Below are positions 6,120-13,376 of a DNA stretch of 15,310 nt, piece after piece (the first letter of the stretch is position 1; each line of letters starts with the position of its first letter). The notes under the pieces were generated by a model. That model ran no database searches, was not told the DNA's origin, and saw only the letters and a program-made list of their open reading frames with translations. A program made the position numbers and the translations under genes. The stretch comes from DATEMK01 sp039914625 (GTDB taxonomy: Bacteria; Bacteroidota; Bacteroidia; AKYH767-A; OLB10). The stretch lies in contig JBDSOU010000112.1 of assembly GCA_039914625.1 (NCBI GenBank), positions 1-15,310 of the forward strand. Direction: 5' to 3'.

Positions 6120-6803
6120 ATGCCGAACGTCAAAGAAGAACAGAATCTTGATATAAATGAAACAATTGGCAAGGCCGAAAGTTATGTTCAGGAAAATAAA
6201 AAAAGCCTGTCCGTAATAGGAGTGGGCGTTTTGGTGATAATTGCCGGTTATTTTGTTTACACAAACATGATAGTAGCGCCACAGGAAAAAGATGCTGAAA
6301 AAGATATGTTCATGGCAGAACAGTTTTTTGCTCAGGACTCTTTTAAACTTGCCTTGAATGGTGACAAAAATAAAATTACAGGCTTCCTTGATATAATTGA
6401 CAATTACGGTTCGTCAAATTCTGCTAATCTGGCTAAATATTATGCCGGAATTTGCTACCTTAAAACAGGCGACAATGAAAATGCTATAAAATATTTGTCT
6501 GATTATGATGCCGAAGATGATGTAACCGGTGCACTTGCTTTTGGAGGAATTGGAGACGCAAATCTGGAACTCGGAAAAAAAGATGAAGCGCTTAAATTTT
6601 ATAAAAAAGCTATGGACTGGGATAAAAACCAATTCACTGTTTGTATTTATTCGATGAAAGCTGCCATGGTTTATGAATTAAACGGGGATTACCAATCGGC
6701 TGTTGATCTGTATGAAAAAATTAAAAAGGATTATCCCAACAGCACCGAAGCAAGAGAAGTTGACCGATTCATTGCGCGCGACAAGGCAATGGTGAGTAAA
6801 TAA
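6120..6803 (+). CDS. Membrane-anchored tetratricopeptide repeat protein (YfgM-like)
   Basis: The product has 227 residues. A charged cytoplasmic N-terminus (1-32) is followed by one membrane helix (about 33-52, SVIGVGVLVIIAGYFVYTNM) and then an extracytoplasmic alpha-helical repeat domain. TPR-like units can be read at about 97-125 (NLAKYYAGICYLKTGDNENAI), 134-165 (GALAFGGIGDANLELGKKDEA) and 178-212 (KAAMVYELNGDYQSAVDLYEKI), with the usual A/G and Y spacing. The layout matches the YfgM/TPR_21 type of protein, thought to act as an adaptor or chaperone near the secretion machinery. I infer no specific function here. Lumazine synthase ribH follows on the same strand, an arrangement I have seen in other Bacteroidota. 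The start is supported by the consensus promoter directly upstream. Confidence 0.8.
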   Translation: MPNVKEEQNLDINETIGKAESYVQENKKSLSVIGVGVLVIIAGYFVYTNMIVAPQEKDAEKDMFMAEQFFAQDSFKLALNGDKNKITGFLDIIDNYGSSNSANLAKYYAGICYLKTGDNENAIKYLSDYDAEDDVTGALAFGGIGDANLELGKKDEALKFYKKAMDWDKNQFTVCIYSMKAAMVYELNGDYQSAVDLYEKIKKDYPNSTEAREVDRFIARDKAMVSK

Positions 6804-6847
6804 GTTTGTCCTGTTGATTTGGAATGATGGTCTCTGAGTTCAAATGA

Positions 6848-6897
6848 CCAATTACCAATTCCAAATTCCAATTTCAACTTCCAATTTCCAATTTCAA
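6848..6897. repeat. CCAATTTC short-period array before ribH
   Basis: About seven degenerate 6-8 bp units occur in tandem (CCAATTA, CCAATT, CCAAATT, CCAATTTCAACTT, CCAATTT, CCAATTTCAA). There is no G between 6847 and 6899. The array is in frame with ribH and gives a 17-residue low-complexity peptide (NYQFQIPISTSNFQFQ) if the upstream ATG at 6844 is used. Confidence 0.7.
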
Positions 6898-7413
6898 TTG
6901 TCAACATCTGATAAAAATCTTTCTCAATTTGATAAATCAAAGGTTCCTGATGCAAGTCCTTTTCATATTGGAATTGTAGTAGCAGAATGGAATTCAGAAA
7001 TTACAGAGGCTCTTTATGAAGGAGCCTTTTTTGCTTTATCAGAATGTGGCGCTGAAAAGGAACATATAATCCGTTTGAATGTTCCCGGCAGCTTTGAATT
7101 AACCAGCGGGGCAAAATTTTTAGTGGAAAACGAAAAGCTGAATGCAATAATTTGCCTCGGCTGTGTAATCCAGGGTGAAACAAGACATTTTGAATTTATT
7201 TGCAATGCCGTTTCACAAGGTTTGACATTGCTTGCTGTTCGTTACAGCATCCCTTTTATTTTCGGTGTCCTCACAACCGATAACCAGGAGCAGGCTAAAG
7301 ACCGTGCCGGAGGCAAACATGGCAATAAAGGCATTGAAGCTGCAATAACAGCAATCAAAATGGCTTCCCTAAAAAATCAATTTAAAAAAGGAAAACAAAT
7401 AGGATTCAGGTAG
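6898..7413 (+). CDS. ribH: 6,7-dimethyl-8-ribityllumazine synthase RibH (probable TTG start)
   Basis: RibH condenses 5-amino-6-ribitylamino-uracil with dihydroxybutanone phosphate to give lumazine, the penultimate step of riboflavin synthesis, in a cytoplasmic multimer. Read from TTG at 6898 it has 171 residues and begins MSTSDKNLSQFDKSKVPDA, a normal Bacteroidota RibH N-terminus. An ATG at 6844 would add 18 low-complexity residues from the CCAATTTC array. Conserved segments are IGIVVAEWNSEIT (substrate pocket), VPGSFEL, GCVIQGETRHFEFI with the catalytic-region histidine, and GVLTTDNQEQAKDRAGG..GNKGIEAA at the C-terminus. No riboflavin (FMN) riboswitch was seen upstream. It is 94 bases after the TPR gene and likely shares its promoter. 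Confidence 0.93.
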   Translation: MSTSDKNLSQFDKSKVPDASPFHIGIVVAEWNSEITEALYEGAFFALSECGAEKEHIIRLNVPGSFELTSGAKFLVENEKLNAIICLGCVIQGETRHFEFICNAVSQGLTLLAVRYSIPFIFGVLTTDNQEQAKDRAGGKHGNKGIEAAITAIKMASLKNQFKKGKQIGFR

Positions 7414-7478
7414 CTCTTATTAATTCCTGAAACTTAAACTACTCATATTCTTTACACGCCCCCACCCCTCCTTTTCGT

Positions 7479-7486
7479 TATCTTTG
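7479..7486 (+). promoter_or_regulatory. Candidate -7 promoter element of uvrA
   Basis: TATCTTTG matches TAnnTTTG exactly and is followed by C. It lies 17 bases before the uvrA ATG, so the leader would be only about 10 bases long. The -33 position, within a C-rich stretch (7459-7472), has no TTG. No SOS-type operator was recognised. Confidence 0.5.
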
Positions 7487-7503
7487 CACCCCATTTTTTT
7501 ATC

Positions 7504-10395
7504 ATGAACAAATCACAGGACATAGACGCGCTTGACCCAAAAAAATTTATCATTATAAAAGGAGCAGCCGTTCACAACCTGAAAAAAGTTGATGTAGCTA
7601 TTCCGAGAAATAATTTTGTAGTCATTACCGGTCTGAGCGGTTCCGGAAAATCTTCTCTTGCTTTTGATACTCTTTATGCCGAAGGGCAAAGAAGGTATGT
7701 GGAAAGTCTTTCAGCTTATGCACGCCAATTTATCGGGAGAATGGACAAACCCGAAGTGGATTATATTAAAGGCATTGCACCTGCAATAGCCATTCAGCAA
7801 AAGGTTAATACAAGAAATCCGCGCTCTACTGTAGGGACAAGCACGGAGATTTACGATTATCTGAAATTGCTTTTTGCACGAATCGGAAAAACATATTCAC
7901 CGCAAAGTGGAGCGGTGGTAAAAAAACAATCGGTAAGCGATGTGGTTGATTTTGTAAAAGCACTTGCAGCCGGAACTAAGGTTTTGATTTATGCACCGCT
8001 GCGATTTCATACCGGCAGGAGTTTCCAGGAAGAGTTAAATATTCTTTTGCAAAAGGGGTTTGCACGTATAAAATATAAAAGCAAACAAGAGCGCATTGAA
8101 GATTTGCTGACTAACGGAGAAGAAACTGCGAAAAAGAAGGATGAAAAGAAATCATCAAAAGGGAAAAAAGAAACTCCGGTAAGCGAACCTGTTTTGATTC
8201 TGATTGACCGTTTGGTAATGGAGAAAACCACTGATGATGACTTCTGGTCACGCATCGCAGATTCAGCGCAAACTGCATTTAATGAAGGTTTCGGTAGTTG
8301 CATTGTTGAAGTTGTAAATGAAAAAGATATTTCTCAAACATCTTCTTTCAGCAATAAATTTGAAGCGGACGGAATTGTTTTTGAAGAACCCTCCACTCAT
8401 TTGTTCAGCTTCAATAATCCTTATGGCGCATGTAAACATTGCGAAGGTTTCGGAAGCGTAATCGGAATTGACCTTGATTTAGTAGTGCCAGATAAAAGCC
8501 TTTCTGTATATGATGAGGCAATTGCACCCTGGCGCGGTGAGAAAATGAAAGAATGGCTTGATAAGCTGATCAAAACTTCTTATAAATTTAATTTTCCGAT
8601 TCACCGTCCATATTATGAATTGAATGATTACGATAAAAAACTTTTGTGGACTGGCAATAATTATTTTGAAGGGCTGAATGCTTTTTTCAAATTCGTTGAA
8701 GAACAGACTTATAAAATTCAATACCGTGTAATGCTGTCCCGCTACAGGGGAAAAACAGTTTGCCCTGAATGTAAAGGTTCACGCCTGAGAAAAGATGCAA
8801 ACTATGTAAAAATCGGGGGTAAATCCATTACCGAAATAGTTTTGATGCAGGTGAAGTACAGCTTAAATTTTTTCCAGAATGAATTGAAGTTAGACGAACA
8901 CGACAGCCAAATCGGAAAGAGGTTGTTAGTTGAAATCACTAACCGTCTGTTATTTTTAGAGCAAGTTGGTTTGGGGTATCTCACGCTAAATCGTTTGTCA
9001 AATACGCTGTCGGGAGGCGAATCACAAAGAATAAATCTTGCAACATCACTCGGAAGCAGTTTAGTCGGCTCGATGTATATTCTTGATGAACCGAGTATCG
9101 GTTTACATCCCCGCGATACACAGCGTTTGATAGCTGCATTGAAAACATTGCAAAAGCTTGGTAACACCTTGATAATTGTGGAACACGATGAAGAGATTAT
9201 GCGTTCTGCCGATCAGTTGATTGATATCGGCCCCATGGCAGGCACAGAAGGCGGTGAACTGATTTTCCAGGGAAGCTTTGACGAGATGCTTCGCGACACA
9301 AATAGTTTTACCGCAAAATATCTGAGCGGAAAAGAAATAATCCCTGTTCCTTCACGCAGACGAAAGTGGAAAAGTTTTATTGAAATAAAAGGAGCGCGCG
9401 AAAATAATCTGAAAGGATTTGATGTAAAATTTCCGCTGGGTATCATGACAGCCGTTACAGGTGTGAGCGGCTCCGGAAAAACTTCTCTCGTGAAAAAAAT
9501 CCTCTTTCCATCCGTGAAAAAATTGCTTGGAGGATATGGTGAGCAAACAGGAAATTATGATAAAATGCAAGGAGACTTTGTCCTGGTAAGAGGAGCCGAA
9601 CTTGTTGATCAGAATCCCATTGGAAAATCATCGCGCTCTAATCCGGTAACCTATGTGAAAGCTTATGATGAAATACGTGCTTTGTTTGCAGAAATGCCTG
9701 TTGCACGTGCACGCGGCTTTAAACCTTCTCATTTTTCCTTTAATGTGGATGGCGGACGTTGTGATGTTTGCCAGGGCGAGGGTGAGGTAACCATTGAAAT
9801 GCAGTTCATGGCTGACATTCATCTGAAGTGCGAATCGTGCAATGGTAAACGCTTTAAAGATGAAATTCTTCTTGTAACTTATAAAGAAAAAAATATTTTT
9901 GAAGTGCTTGACATGACGGTGGATGAATCACTGGAATTTTTCAATTCGGTTCCGACAGGCAAATATCAAAACCTTGAAGGAAAAATAATCTCCAAATTAA
10001 AACCTCTTGCCGATGTGGGTTTGGGTTATGTCAGGCTGGGTCAGTCTTCTTCTACACTCAGTGGCGGTGAAGCTCAAAGAATAAAGCTGGCATCTTTTAT
10101 CACCAAAGGAACGGGATCAACAGGTACTCTTTTTGTTTTTGATGAGCCGACAACAGGATTGCATTTTCACGATATAAGAAAATTGCTTGATGCTTTTACC
10201 GCATTGATCAACCAGGGAAATACCGTTATTGTTATCGAACATAATTTAGAAATAATAAAGTGTGCTGACTGGATTATTGATTTAGGTCCGGAAGGCGGAG
10301 ATGAAGGCGGGCATCTTCTTTTTGAAGGAGTGCCGGAAGACTTAATTAAAAGCGAAAAATCACTTACTGCAAAATACCTGAAAGAAAAAATCTGA
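7504..10395 (+). CDS. uvrA: Excinuclease ABC subunit A (UvrA)
   Basis: UvrA is the damage-recognition ATPase of nucleotide excision repair; it loads UvrB on damaged DNA. The protein has 963 residues and is intact. The first ATPase has Walker A GLSGSGKSS at 43-51, the signature LSGGESQR at 502-509 and Walker B LDEPS at 527-531. The second has Walker A GVSGSGKTS at 653-661, the signature LSGGEAQR at 852-859 and Walker B FDEPT at 879-883. Zinc cysteines are C310/C313 with C420/C423, and C753/C756 with C776/C779 (CX2C-X19-CX2C), the module that controls damage binding. A lysine-rich insertion (about 206-226, EETAKKKDEKKSSKGKKETP) lies in the first insertion domain and looks like a flexible surface loop. 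It has its own promoter element and is followed by an unrelated toxin-antitoxin pair. Confidence 0.97.
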   Translation: MNKSQDIDALDPKKFIIIKGAAVHNLKKVDVAIPRNNFVVITGLSGSGKSSLAFDTLYAEGQRRYVESLSAYARQFIGRMDKPEVDYIKGIAPAIAIQQKVNTRNPRSTVGTSTEIYDYLKLLFARIGKTYSPQSGAVVKKQSVSDVVDFVKALAAGTKVLIYAPLRFHTGRSFQEELNILLQKGFARIKYKSKQERIEDLLTNGEETAKKKDEKKSSKGKKETPVSEPVLILIDRLVMEKTTDDDFWSRIADSAQTAFNEGFGSCIVEVVNEKDISQTSSFSNKFEADGIVFEEPSTHLFSFNNPYGACKHCEGFGSVIGIDLDLVVPDKSLSVYDEAIAPWRGEKMKEWLDKLIKTSYKFNFPIHRPYYELNDYDKKLLWTGNNYFEGLNAFFKFVEEQTYKIQYRVMLSRYRGKTVCPECKGSRLRKDANYVKIGGKSITEIVLMQVKYSLNFFQNELKLDEHDSQIGKRLLVEITNRLLFLEQVGLGYLTLNRLSNTLSGGESQRINLATSLGSSLVGSMYILDEPSIGLHPRDTQRLIAALKTLQKLGNTLIIVEHDEEIMRSADQLIDIGPMAGTEGGELIFQGSFDEMLRDTNSFTAKYLSGKEIIPVPSRRRKWKSFIEIKGARENNLKGFDVKFPLGIMTAVTGVSGSGKTSLVKKILFPSVKKLLGGYGEQTGNYDKMQGDFVLVRGAELVDQNPIGKSSRSNPVTYVKAYDEIRALFAEMPVARARGFKPSHFSFNVDGGRCDVCQGEGEVTIEMQFMADIHLKCESCNGKRFKDEILLVTYKEKNIFEVLDMTVDESLEFFNSVPTGKYQNLEGKIISKLKPLADVGLGYVRLGQSSSTLSGGEAQRIKLASFITKGTGSTGTLFVFDEPTTGLHFHDIRKLLDAFTALINQGNTVIVIEHNLEIIKCADWIIDLGPEGGDEGGHLLFEGVPEDLIKSEKSLTAKYLKEKI

Positions 10396-10404
10396 CTTTT
10401 AAAT

Positions 10405-10435
10405 TTGGATTTATTTTCAATTTAATTTAAGTTTG
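10405..10435 (+). promoter_or_regulatory. Bacteroidota-type promoter of the toxin-antitoxin pair
   Basis: TTG at 10405-10407 and an exact -7 box TAAGTTTG at 10428-10435 are separated by 20 bases, and C follows the second box. Predicted transcription starts near 10442, about 10 bases before the antitoxin ATG. The promoter gives the pair expression independent of uvrA. Confidence 0.6.
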
Positions 10436-10451
10436 CCAAAAGCAATTTACA

Positions 10452-10703
10452 ATGAGCGAAACAAATATTAAAATCATGATGCATGAAATGATTGACATGA
10501 TTGAAGACAACACTGTTTTGAATGCTGTCTATAATTTCCTTTCAAAGGTTACCGGAAAAAAAAGAACAAAAGATTTTTGGGATACACTTTCTGACTCAGA
10601 GAAAAAAGAAATTGAAGAAGGATTGAAAGATGCTGAATCAGGAAGATTAATAGCACACGAGGAGGTAATGAAAGAAATAAAAGCACGATTGAAAAACGAA
10701 TGA
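10452..10703 (+). CDS. Putative antitoxin of a RelE/ParE-type module
   Basis: The 83-residue protein is small and highly charged. It is helical throughout: an N-terminal helix rich in M, E and D (about 7-30), then FWDTLSDSEKKEIEEGLKD (42-60) and a C-terminal charged segment with HEEVMKEIKARL. The WDTLSD..K..IE.GL.....G....HEEVM pattern is typical of small antitoxins paired with RelE/ParE toxins in Bacteroidota. No obvious ribbon-helix-helix or HTH DNA-binding motif was recognised, so autoregulation cannot be argued from the sequence. Its stop overlaps the start of the toxin by 4 bases (ATGA), typical of translational coupling with the antitoxin made first. Confidence 0.75.
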   Translation: MSETNIKIMMHEMIDMIEDNTVLNAVYNFLSKVTGKKRTKDFWDTLSDSEKKEIEEGLKDAESGRLIAHEEVMKEIKARLKNE

Positions 10704-10999
10704 TTGCTGTTCGCAATATTGTCTGGACAGAAAAAGCAAGAGCCGGTTACATTGGTATTATTGAATATTTGTTGGAAAAATGGTCAACTAAGGAAGCGAA
10801 TAAATTTCATGAAAAAACTATAAAGGCTCTCCGGCATATTTCTGAGTTTCCGGAAATCTTCACCCTTTCACATAAAAAAAATATCAGAAAATATCTTATA
10901 GTCAGGCAAATTACAGTTTATTATAAAGTATTTCCCAAAAAAATAGTCTTGATTACTTTTTGGGATAACAGACAAAATCCTTCCAAACTGAAATTTTGA
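10700..10999 (+). CDS. RelE/ParE-family toxin
   Basis: The 99-residue protein has the alpha/beta layout of the RelE/ParE superfamily: a first strand (RNIVWTEKARAGY), two helices (IGIIEYLLEKW and TKEANKFHEKTIKALRHISEFPE), then strands in KYLIVRQITVYYKVFPKKIVLITFWDNRQNP. The ending FWDNRQNPSKLKF is what I know from Bacteroidota RelE/ParE toxins. RelE-like members cleave mRNA on the ribosome, whereas ParE-like members poison DNA gyrase. The sequence alone does not decide between them. Basic residues (K81, K82, R92) near the C-terminus are in the right region for activity. It overlaps the antitoxin gene by 4 bases. No terminator was recognised in the 17 bases before the convergent gene at 11017. 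Confidence 0.85.
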   Translation: MIAVRNIVWTEKARAGYIGIIEYLLEKWSTKEANKFHEKTIKALRHISEFPEIFTLSHKKNIRKYLIVRQITVYYKVFPKKIVLITFWDNRQNPSKLKF

Positions 11000-11016
11000 C
11001 TTTAAAAAGCAAATAA

Positions 11017-11652
11017 TCAGTTCTTAAACATCGGATGTATCTCATTATATTTCTCTAAAAACACGTACATCTTTTTTCTTTTCGTTCTTTCTTTTTTAAT
11101 GGCGTTAAATTGATTGTAAAGCGCTGAATCACGAACAAGAATAGAATTAAAATAAGTTAATTCATAACTGCCGGTATTTCCGTTTTCAAAATCAAGAATG
11201 CGCTCTTCCGAATTTCCTTTTGAATCAGTTAACACTAATGACAGCGGATCACGGATAAGCGGATAAAATTCGATAAACAACGAAATACTTCCGACTGTAT
11301 TTATTTTATGGAAAAACTGGTTGAGGCAGATGTAAGGCGTTCCATCTTCACTAAATCCCCAAATGGAATCACGGTTCAAGGCTTTTCTTGTTCCTGATTT
11401 ATCAATGTAATAGAGGTTTGCAGTGTGCGCCCATTGCCACAGCGTAAACGTACTGTCATACATGGATTTATAAAGATTTTCCAAAACAAGGTTCGGCTGA
11501 TTCTTTTTTATGTCTTCAAAAGTAAAATACACTCCATCCTTAATAATAGGCATTACCGGATTGCCGGCTTTAGCAGGATTCTTTTGTTGCGAAAAGCAAG
11601 CGGCAGAAAAAAATAAAATAAAAACACTGAAGTAAATTTTTTTATAATTCAT
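11017..11652 (-). CDS. Secreted protein of unknown function
   Basis: From ATG at 11652-11650 the protein has 211 residues and starts with a clear signal peptide (MNYKKIYFSVFILFFSAACF, then SQQ). The frame is open to an earlier ATG at 11721, but that would put 23 polar residues before the signal peptide. Cleavage at about residue 21 would leave an N-terminal Q, as in many Bacteroidota exports. A cysteine at 19 (SAAC) allows a lipoprotein reading, but no leucine sits at -3. The mature part has KDGVYFTFEDIKKNQP, DKSGTRKALNRDSIWGFSEDGTPYI and a region with FIEFYPL. This 'FTFEDI..NQP / IWGFSEDG' pattern recurs in uncharacterised Bacteroidota exports as far as I recall. The C-terminus is basic. I know no function. 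Confidence 0.75.
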   Translation of the reverse strand: MNYKKIYFSVFILFFSAACFSQQKNPAKAGNPVMPIIKDGVYFTFEDIKKNQPNLVLENLYKSMYDSTFTLWQWAHTANLYYIDKSGTRKALNRDSIWGFSEDGTPYICLNQFFHKINTVGSISLFIEFYPLIRDPLSLVLTDSKGNSEERILDFENGNTGSYELTYFNSILVRDSALYNQFNAIKKERTKRKKMYVFLEKYNEIHPMFKN

Positions 11653-11726
11653 TTTAGCAAATAGGTTATTATATTGGCTTAACAGCATCCGATCAATATT
11701 CGTAAATTCGCAATGATTCATATTTG

Positions 11727-11760
11727 TTGATGCTTCCGCAAATTTATTAATATTACTTTG
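11727..11760 (+). promoter_or_regulatory. Weak candidate promoter for the T9SS-sorted protein gene
   Basis: TTG at 11727-11729 and TTACTTTG at 11753-11760 are separated by 23 bases. The second box has one mismatch to TAnnTTTG. It would overlap the divergent -7 box at 11739-11746. Confidence 0.28.
11739..11746 (-). promoter_or_regulatory. Candidate -7 element for the secreted unknown gene
   Basis: On the minus strand TAAATTTG matches TAnnTTTG exactly and is followed by C. It would start transcription near 11732 and give a leader of about 80 bases. No TTG is visible at -33. Confidence 0.35.
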
Positions 11761-11781
11761 TTAATCTTTTATACCTGCTGA

Positions 11782-13188
11782 ATGAAAAAAAAGTTCTACA
11801 CCCTTATATTTTTAATATTTTGCAGTGCAGCATCCATCTGTCAACCTCAAGCTTATCATTGGTACTTTGGAAATCATGGAGGACTTGATTTTTCTTCCGG
11901 ATCAGCAGTGGCGGTTAATAACAGTGCAATGTCAACTGACGAAGGCTGTTCTTCCATTTCTGATGCATCCGGAAATTTACTTTTCTATACAAACGGAGCA
12001 GATGTTTATAATTTTCTTCACCAACTGATGCCTAACGGCACGGGGCTGCTCGGACATATTTCATCCACACAATCATCGCTGATTGTTCAAAAGCCGGGAA
12101 CCACTGATCATTTTTATATTTTCACATCTGATGCCGGAGCTTATCTTGATCCACCAAATATCGGTGTGCATTTTTCAGAAGTGGACATGAATTTAAATAG
12201 CGGAAGTGGTGATGTAATAGCTGCAACAAAAAATACAGTGCTTCTAAACACAGCTGCAGAAAAACTTTGCGCTACCCGTCACGCAAACGGATCTGATATT
12301 TGGGTGCTGGCGCATGGCTGGAACGACAGCACATTTTATGCATACATTGTAACAAGCACCGGTGTGAACGTTATCCCTGATTCGAGCGTCATTGGTTCTG
12401 TTCACAACGGAAGCGATGACAACACAATAGGGCAAATGAAATTTTCACCACAAGGTGACAAGCTGGCTCTTGCGGTACGCATTGCAGGTTTTTTTGAATT
12501 GTTTGATTTTAATAATGCAACAGGTGCAGTTTCAAATTCCATCCTATTGCAGATTCCGCAATTTCTGACAGCATACGGCTTAGAGTTTTCACCAGATGGA
12601 AGCAGTCTGTATGTCAGTACCGATAGTTTTAATTCGCTTTATCAATATGATCTTTCATCCGGCAATCCGACTGCAATCATTAATTCGCTCATTACTGTTG
12701 GAACGATTAGCGGAGGAGCCGGCTCCCTGCAACTTGCGCCTGACGGAAAAATTTATATGGCGCATTACATTGGAACCAATGGAAATCAATATCTCGGCAG
12801 AATTAATTTTCCAAATATACTTGGTAATGGATGCAATTTTGTAAACAATGCAGTCAACCTGGGAACAGGAAAAAGTTATTTCGGTTTGCCAAATTTTATT
12901 TCGAGCTATTTTCTTTTTACCGGCATCTCAGAAAATAAGACTTTAAATTATTTTTCGGTTTATTACGACCATTTGAATAATAGTTTGAAAATAAACTTTG
13001 ATCATGTTGACAGGAATTCAGCTATAGCTATTCGATTAATCGACCTGAACGGAAAAGAAATTTTACATGAAACAGTCGTAAAGGTAAATTCTGAAATTAT
13101 TTTAAATGAATTGAAAACAGGGATTTATATTTTTGAAGCAGAAAACCGGGAATTTAATTTTAACAGAAAGATTTTTATTTACAGGTAA
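11782..13188 (+). CDS. Secreted beta-propeller-like protein with T9SS C-terminal sorting domain
   Basis: The product has 468 residues. A signal peptide (1-20, MKKKFYTLIFLIFCSAASIC) is followed directly by WYFGNHGGLDFSSGSAVAV, a beginning shared by many Bacteroidota surface proteins of this kind. The body (about 25-375) has repeats of propeller type, including ISDASGNLLFYTNGADVYN, MKFSPQGDKLALAV, LEFSPDGSSLYVST and LQLAPDGKIYMA. The spacing of the 'SPDG..L' units suggests WD40- or YVTN-like blades. The last ~80 residues (IRLIDLNGKEILHET...LKTGIYIFEAENREFNFNRKIFIYR) match a type A type IX secretion sorting domain, so the protein is probably carried over the outer membrane and fixed to or released from the surface. 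The ligand is unknown. It is divergent from another exported protein. Confidence 0.88.
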   Translation: MKKKFYTLIFLIFCSAASICQPQAYHWYFGNHGGLDFSSGSAVAVNNSAMSTDEGCSSISDASGNLLFYTNGADVYNFLHQLMPNGTGLLGHISSTQSSLIVQKPGTTDHFYIFTSDAGAYLDPPNIGVHFSEVDMNLNSGSGDVIAATKNTVLLNTAAEKLCATRHANGSDIWVLAHGWNDSTFYAYIVTSTGVNVIPDSSVIGSVHNGSDDNTIGQMKFSPQGDKLALAVRIAGFFELFDFNNATGAVSNSILLQIPQFLTAYGLEFSPDGSSLYVSTDSFNSLYQYDLSSGNPTAIINSLITVGTISGGAGSLQLAPDGKIYMAHYIGTNGNQYLGRINFPNILGNGCNFVNNAVNLGTGKSYFGLPNFISSYFLFTGISENKTLNYFSVYYDHLNNSLKINFDHVDRNSAIAIRLIDLNGKEILHETVVKVNSEIILNELKTGIYIFEAENREFNFNRKIFIYR

Positions 13189-13192
13189 GCTT

Positions 13193-13228
13193 TAATTCTA
13201 CCATACATATTGCGGAATTATTTTTTTT
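13193..13228 (+). terminator. Possible terminator after the T9SS-sorted protein gene
   Basis: TAATTC (13193-13198) and GAATTA (13215-13220) can pair around a 16-base loop. Eight T follow directly (13221-13228), and the structure starts 4 bases after the stop codon. The stem is short and A:T-rich, so the case rests mainly on position and the T-run. Confidence 0.35.
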
Positions 13229-13257
13229 GTATCCATGATTGCTTGCTGAAAAATACG

Positions 13258-13290
13258 AAACTTAAATAAACTTTGAACGTTAAACTTTTA
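13258..13290. repeat. AAACTT-type low-complexity stretch before the glycosyltransferase gene
   Basis: AAACTTAAATAAACTTTGAA and GTTAAACTTTTA repeat the AAACTT word three times in 33 bases. It resembles the arrays beside ccmB and bshB1 but lies about 85 bases from the next start codon. Confidence 0.4.
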
Positions 13291-13344
13291 TCTGCACTTT
13301 GAAATCAGACCATCGAATTTATATTTAACATATTTCCATTTTCC

Positions 13345-13352
13345 TACCTTTG
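13345..13352 (+). promoter_or_regulatory. -7 promoter element of the glycosyltransferase gene
   Basis: TACCTTTG is an exact TAnnTTTG match followed by C. Transcription would start near 13359, so the coding start must be downstream; this rules out the TTG at 13350 and supports the GTG at 13377. No TTG was seen at -33. Confidence 0.55.
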
Positions 13353-13376
13353 CTTCTTAACATCAATAAAACATTT

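Noticed and set aside
6804..6897. FMN riboswitch before ribH
   Set aside because: The gap is short and filled by a low-complexity array; none of the conserved RFN element segments is present.
7441..7478. C-rich stretch before uvrA as an SOS operator
   Set aside because: No palindromic LexA-like site is visible; the stretch only lacks G and lies upstream of the -7 box.
8802..9167. 121-codon minus-strand open frame inside uvrA
   Set aside because: It lies antisense to the conserved ATPase region of uvrA, and its composition follows from the uvrA codons; similar shadows occur at 8007-8303 and 9213-9446.
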